Shown one piece after another: positions 59,452-64,000 of a DNA stretch of 64,000 bases. The notes under the pieces are model-generated. The model did not search any database and was not told where the DNA came from. It saw nothing but the letters and a program-made list of their open reading frames with translations. The translations under genes were made by a program, and so were the position numbers. This DNA comes from Dirofilaria immitis. Taxonomy: Eukaryota; Nematoda; Chromadorea; Rhabditida; Onchocercidae. The DNA is taken from positions 124,001-188,000 of the forward strand of contig JAKNDB010000104.1 of NCBI GenBank assembly GCA_024305405.1, in the 5' to 3' direction. How positions within the stretch are numbered: the first letter of the stretch is position 1; each line of letters opens with the position of its first letter.

Positions 59452-62200
59452 CTTAATTCCCGAATATTTCTAATACAAATTTCTCTGTGAATGTCATTCA
59501 ACAAGTAAATATCAAAAAGAATCAGGTTGATCTTGAACAATATTCAAGCCACTTAAAAAGCCTAATCGATTTATCGAAAGCCTAATCGAATTGCAACTAA
59601 AACGATTGGATGATTAAGTCATGAAACTACTTTATGAAATTAAAATTCTATGACGGAAACACATTTTATAATAGTTTCTTTCCCTTCTTTTCAAAATATC
59701 TTATAAAATGTAAATAAATCTTAATTTAGAAATATGAAAATGAAAACTTTTGGAACTTGAATCGTTCAATTAATAAGCAAAAAAATTTGTTTGCAAAATG
59801 AGTCATGTTACTTTTCTTTTTTGCTCCTTAGAATTCAGGAGAAATTTACATTTATTCTGCAATAAAATTTAGTCGAAAAAACTTGAGATATCATTACATG
59901 ATTAGGAATTAAATTTATCAAATTTTCTCTAGCATGAAAATATTATATGTTCAACAGGTGCTACCTGTTCTCTCCTAATCATGATAGATATCATTATCTT
60001 ACAATGACTCTGCTTAAAGAGAAATGTCAGCTGTGGCAGGGACTAAGTTAATTTAATATTTAAAAAAATTGAAATGTTGCTGAATATAAAATTAAAATTG
60101 CAAAAATTCAGCTTCCTGCTCAAAGAGAATAGTGACTGAAAGATGGAATTTGGCAAAATTTAATTTAAAGTTAAAAAAAACTTTTTAAATCAAAATTTTC
60201 TTAAAATTTCGAAAATAAAATCAAAATCATCATTTCTCCAGTGAAAAGATCTTCATAGTAAACGAAAAAATTCACGCTTCTCACTTTAACATAGAATAGC
60301 AAAGTTTGAAGAATGTAAAAAATTTTGCAGATCAATGATGAATGGGTGGATCAATGAGAGGATGAAAATACTAATGTATTTCGGATACATTGATCGAAAG
60401 AGGATAAGCATAAGAATGGAGAGATACATAAATAAAGGAAGGGATAATATACTTTTTGATGATGCGTAACAAATACATCATCATAGATGTTGTTCTTAAT
60501 TTAATACTTATCAAATGAGAAAAATTAAATAAAATATGAAAAATTTTCGACTGCCAATCTTTCTAATATCAATTTTGTTAATCCGAAATAAGAGAGAGGA
60601 GAGCAAGGGAAAAGAGAAAGAAAGTAGAAGAGATTATGGATGAGAAGATAACATAAGGGATTTCTTGTTGATAAAAGTTCAAAAGAAAGAAAAAATGGAA
60701 AACGATTAACACAAAGATTCAAACTAAAATAGCTCTGTGAAAGATTATTTCTTTCTCTTGTATCTCAGTCCTTTTCCATCTCCTCCCTCATTCACGAGCC
60801 ACAATATCGTTCAAAAAAATGACCACAGCTTTTCATCTTCATCATTCCTTCCTAGATGAAATTGGTGTCCGAATCAGAGCAGACAGACTACTATCACAAA
60901 TAATTTTCTGGATCTATTTTGTCAATCATTACAATCTAAAAGGTCACCTATAATAAAAATTCAAATACGGAATTCTCCCATCACTACATGCAAAATCAGT
61001 ATAACAAGCAATACCTTAAATATTAAAGTACCAATGTAATGATTTCTTAATTCAATGAAAACATTGAAGGGATCACAAAAATACAAATACCATTATGAAT
61101 GCACCCTGCTGTAAGCACTGAAATAACCACAATAATTTTACAATTATTGTGTTAAAATTTGCAGATATCATAATTTTACAAACTTCGCAATGATTTTTTA
61201 ATTGATATCACTACGCACTACGCAATAACGCTGCAATGAGTAACTTCAATTCATGGAAATACTAGGATTAGGAAGTAAAATGCGAGAAGTACGGCATTTT
61301 AATAATGAGCATAAATTATGCCAATTTACTAATAAGCAATTGATTGAATCTTCAAAATAAAAACTAAAGTTAAAAAAACCAAACTTCTTGCAATTTCAGG
61401 AAATCTATGATATATGAACACCTTTCGAAATAAATATTTGTGGTATTGAAACTTAAAATATTTCAGTCTATTATATTTCACACTAATCTCAAGGCATTGC
61501 TTCTATTATAATTATTTTTCACGGTTCTAATATATCAGACATTTATCACTCCATTTAATTCATCTTTTTTTGAAGGTAGTCGCGATTTACTTGATAGGAT
61601 CATGTCTGGTGGGTCTCGATTTGATGAAATATTACGAATAATGAAAACACGAAAGAAAAGAACAAGGAGAGACAGGCAACAACATCAACTACCCTAAACA
61701 ACAAATACATTCCAACACATCAGCAAACATCACCCATTTGCACATAAATTGGCAGAAAATTCTGCAATTAGGAATCATGCGGTCCGCGTTATGCAAATTA
61801 TTCGTTTTGACTATTGGGAGTTCGTTTTTGTATCGTTTGAGAGCGGGAGAGCGTATAATGATGTGGGGCTAATTTGGAGCTTTATTGCTCTTTGACAATA
61901 TTATTAATAGGAATACGATAAAATTAGATATATTTTGTTCAGCATATGGTTGTTAGAAATCTAAAAGCGAGTAGAATGCATTGTATTTGGAGAGAAGTCA
62001 GATTAGTAAAAATTGGAATGAAAATAGGATATGTTGTATTTGGATAGAAAGTAATGATAACGATGATTGTATCGTCCTCATTGAGCCATTAGTATTTTGC
62101 TTTATTTACACTTATTTTTGTTTTCTATGCGCTAAGTTTGGATTAAATTAAGATTGAATTAGATCTAGTATTATGTTTTGTATCATTTTTGTTTTTGCAG
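59452..62200. other. Head-to-head intergenic region
   Basis: Between the divergent GYF and PAF1 starts. It should contain both promoters, but no motif could be assigned. Most of it is AT-rich. A higher-GC block at about 61570-61880 is open for 32 codons on the plus strand (MSGGSRFDEILRIMKTRKKR and on) and also in a minus-strand frame; neither fits a gene model. A plus-strand TTCCTTCCTAG directly before an ATG with 15 codons lies near 60855. Confidence 0.5.
62186..62200 (+). promoter_or_regulatory. Probable SL trans-splice acceptor of PAF1
   Basis: TTTTTGTTTTTGCAG ends immediately before the PAF1 ATG. In nematodes a polypyrimidine-AG site abutting the start codon is typical of spliced-leader addition, giving an almost zero-length 5' UTR. 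A cis-intron in the 5' UTR would look the same. Confidence 0.6.
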
Positions 62201-62286
62201 ATGGCTAATCTCGATATATCAGGTTCATTATCAAATGCTGGAACTCCTCATCGTCACCCTGTAAATGGTCGCGATGAGCGCCTGAT
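62201..62286 (+). CDS. PAF1: PAF1 exon 1
   Basis: 28 codons plus 2 bases ([20 protein letters not shown] and on). The donor CTGAT|GTTCGT is chosen because phase 2 is needed by exon 2. The stronger-looking CCT|GTAAAT upstream would put exon 2 into a stop. Confidence 0.78.
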
Positions 62287-64000
62287 GTTCGTTCATTTTT
62301 GTTATACTGCTTTTTATGTGTTTTTTTTTCTGAATATGAAGACATCCTTATTCGTAGTGATGAATTCAGCTTTTTTTTCTTAGCTATTTAGCGACACATA
62401 ATGAAATGTTTAATGAATAAAATATAATTAATAAAATGATTTACAGGAAAACTGATTTCCTTTGTCGAGTCAAATACAGCAATGCATTGCCTGATATTCC
62501 CTTTGATACGAAATTTCTGGCATGTCCATTTGTTTCTTTAAGCAGGTTAGTTTGAAATTAAACGCCGAACTTAGGACATTTGAATTATAAATAATAAATT
62601 ATTTCTGTCTACTCACTCAGATCACTTTTCTTTGCAATTTCGCTCCTCGTATATTTTAAGTGTTTTTCATTTTATTCATTTGTTTTTTTTTTTTGCAGCA
62701 TTTATTGATCTAACAACGAAAATGGAAATTTTTATTCCAAGTATATAAAAATTTGATGGAGAAGAAGTGTTCTTATTGCTGGAAGATTAATAATGATTTC
62801 TATCTTTTTACATACACCTTTTCTAGATTTACTGATTACAAATCATCCAGTTTGGAAAAAAATTTCAAATTCGAATTACTCTGTGAGCCAGATTGTGGCG
62901 TTAATATTGACCTTATTAATCCGGAAACGTATTATGTTGATCCAGATGTCCCGAAAAAGGTACGTACATTTCTTGCTGATTAACGATATCTGTCAACATT
63001 TAATGATAATTGAAATTAGAATGAAGATGAGACATATAAGGATCTTCTTAAATTTAACAGTGTAATGCATATATTTAGGCTTGGATTATGCATTAATGTA
63101 AATTAGTACATTCCTGCTAATTTTAATATAATAAGCGTTACGTGCTGAAAACTACTGTTGAATCATTATTTTAGTTCAAAAAATTGTGATCAAAGGAAGA
63201 AGTTGAAAAATTTTGAGTTTATTTTACAACTTTATGATTTCAAAAACCTTCTCTTGTAGCATCACCCCATTGATCTCGAACTTCTCGAAGATGAGCAAGC
63301 AAATCCCCAGAATTTACGCAGGTTTGCATATGTGTTAAATTATATAGCTTTATATTTGTTTCTTTTTGCTTATGATTAAGAAAAACATATATTTTTTTGA
63401 AGATCTTTGCAACATAGCAAAATGGTGCCATGGATGAGGAAAACAGAATACATCAGTTCAGAATTTACCAGATTTGGCGTATCAGCTGAAAGACAAGAAA
63501 CTAGGGTTAGTTACTTTTACTGCATTTTGCATGATAGATTTCACTGTTTATTAGTTTCTCTTTCGTATTTTATTTATTTATTTATTTTTTCATTCTGATT
63601 CTACGTGCTATTCATATCATACTTTGATTTTGCTTTGATCGCAAAGTTAGATCGGGAAACATGAATGAATTATTTAACTTGCTTTATTTTTCGCAAATTT
63701 TATTTTGAAGTTGCGAAATTGAATTGAAATTAGTGACTACAACAAAAAGAATAAATATCTTAAATATTATCTGACAAATTTTTAGATTGGCTATAGCACG
63801 AAGAAGAAATTCCAGACAGATGTACTGTATAGAGATCGGGCTTCACAGATTGCGGCAATTAACAAGACATTTGATGATGTAAGTATATTTCGTCTAATCA
63901 TAGCATAGGAGTATATTTCGTCTAATTATAGCATAGGCTTATTTTCAAAAAAATTGGTTAAGTTTTACCAGTAAATAATCCAATTTATCTTTTCAGTATT
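62201..64000 (+). CDS. PAF1: PAF1, Pol II-associated factor 1 (5' part, runs off window)
   Basis: PAF1 is the scaffold subunit of the nuclear PAF1 complex, which travels with elongating RNA polymerase II and promotes histone H2B ubiquitination and transcript processing. Exons: 62201-62286, 62447-62545, 62827-62959, 63260-63321, 63403-63505, 63786-63878, and a seventh starting at 63997. Phases agree throughout (576 nt, 192 codons up to exon 6). Family blocks in order: [81 protein letters not shown], then [16 protein letters not shown]. This is the conserved N-terminal half of PAF1, which in family members includes the CTR9/LEO1 contact regions. Introns are 81-300 nt. The C-terminal half lies beyond the window. 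The start is fixed by the adjacent TTTTTGCAG. Confidence 0.95.
62447..62545 (+). CDS. PAF1: PAF1 exon 2
   Basis: 99 nt after TGATTTACAG. It encodes the signature [20 protein letters not shown] and ends AGCAG|GTTAGT in phase 2. Confidence 0.93.
62827..62959 (+). CDS. PAF1: PAF1 exon 3
   Basis: 133 nt after [54 protein letters not shown], donor AAAAAG|GTACGT. Confidence 0.94.
63260..63321 (+). CDS. PAF1: PAF1 exon 4
   Basis: 62 nt after [31 protein letters not shown], acidic as in the family at this point; donor CGCAG|GTTTGC in phase 2. Confidence 0.88.
63403..63505 (+). CDS. PAF1: PAF1 exon 5
   Basis: 103 nt. [20 protein letters not shown] then [14 protein letters not shown], the most conserved PAF1 block. 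Acceptor TTTTTGAAG, donor AGG|GTTAGT. Confidence 0.93.
63786..63878 (+). CDS. PAF1: PAF1 exon 6
   Basis: 93 nt, 31 codons after [29 protein letters not shown] then [11 protein letters not shown]; donor GAT|GTAAGT in phase 0. Confidence 0.93.
63882..63937. repeat. 28-bp tandem duplication next to the PAF1 exon 6 donor
   Basis: Units 63882-63909 and 63910-63937 differ at one base. The first begins at the fourth base of the intron, so part of the donor context (AGTATATTT) is duplicated downstream. Confidence 0.9.
63997..64000 (+). CDS. PAF1: PAF1 exon 7 start (cut by the window end)
   Basis: TTATCTTTTCAG ends at 63996, so the next exon should begin at 63997 in phase 0; only four bases are visible. 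Confidence 0.6.

Noticed and set aside
62793..63065. 90-codon plus-strand ORF
   Set aside because: Out-of-frame reading of PAF1 exon 3 continuing into the intron.
63240..63431. 63-codon minus-strand ORF starting [10 protein letters not shown]
   Set aside because: Antisense shadow of PAF1 exons 4 and 5.
1..64000. tRNA, rRNA or bacterial (Wolbachia-derived) genes
   Set aside because: No T-arm/anticodon-arm pattern, rRNA motif or prokaryote-like ORF was seen by eye; a covariance-model scan was not possible.

Overview
The window is nuclear DNA of a nematode. The evidence is very AT-rich non-coding DNA, short introns with TTTTCAG-type acceptors, an apparent trans-splice acceptor directly against a start codon, and three recognisable animal genes broken into small exons. 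The long introns and large gene spacing fit a clade III (spirurid/filarial-like) worm better than the compact AT-rich Strongyloides, but genus cannot be fixed from sequence. No bacterial (Wolbachia-like) genes, rRNA, tRNA or CRISPR array was seen.

Layout: (1) 1-8683 is gene-free AT-rich DNA; its right end is the 3' UTR side of the next gene. (2) 8684-36541, minus strand, is one large gene for a small-conductance Ca2+-activated K+ channel (SK/KCNN family, nematode kcnl), rebuilt here as 19 coding exons whose phases all agree (2037 nt, 678 codons plus stop). The channel core (S1-S6, pore, calmodulin-binding domain) is packed into 8.7-13.2 kb. The cytoplasmic N-terminus is spread over 23 kb, with introns up to 6.4 kb that carry satellites, candidate alternative exons and simple repeats. 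(3) 36542-57658 is 21 kb without a firmly supported gene; it holds a short terminal-inverted-repeat element with an internal ORF (about 48.25-48.80 kb), several tandem repeats and a possible remote 5' exon of the channel gene. (4) 57659-59451, minus strand, is a compact GYF-domain protein gene with a reading-frame conflict at one splice junction. (5) 59452-62200 is the head-to-head intergenic region. (6) 62201-64000, plus strand, is the 5' part of PAF1, a Pol II-associated elongation complex subunit; it runs off the window end.

The three genes have no obvious functional link: a membrane channel, a proline-motif adaptor probably acting in mRNA/translation control, and a nuclear transcription elongation factor. 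Most six-frame ORFs are AT-rich chance frames or exons read through into introns. Real exons stand out as islands of higher GC with good splice signals. All gene models are ab initio and were checked by phase arithmetic and family motifs, not by transcripts.
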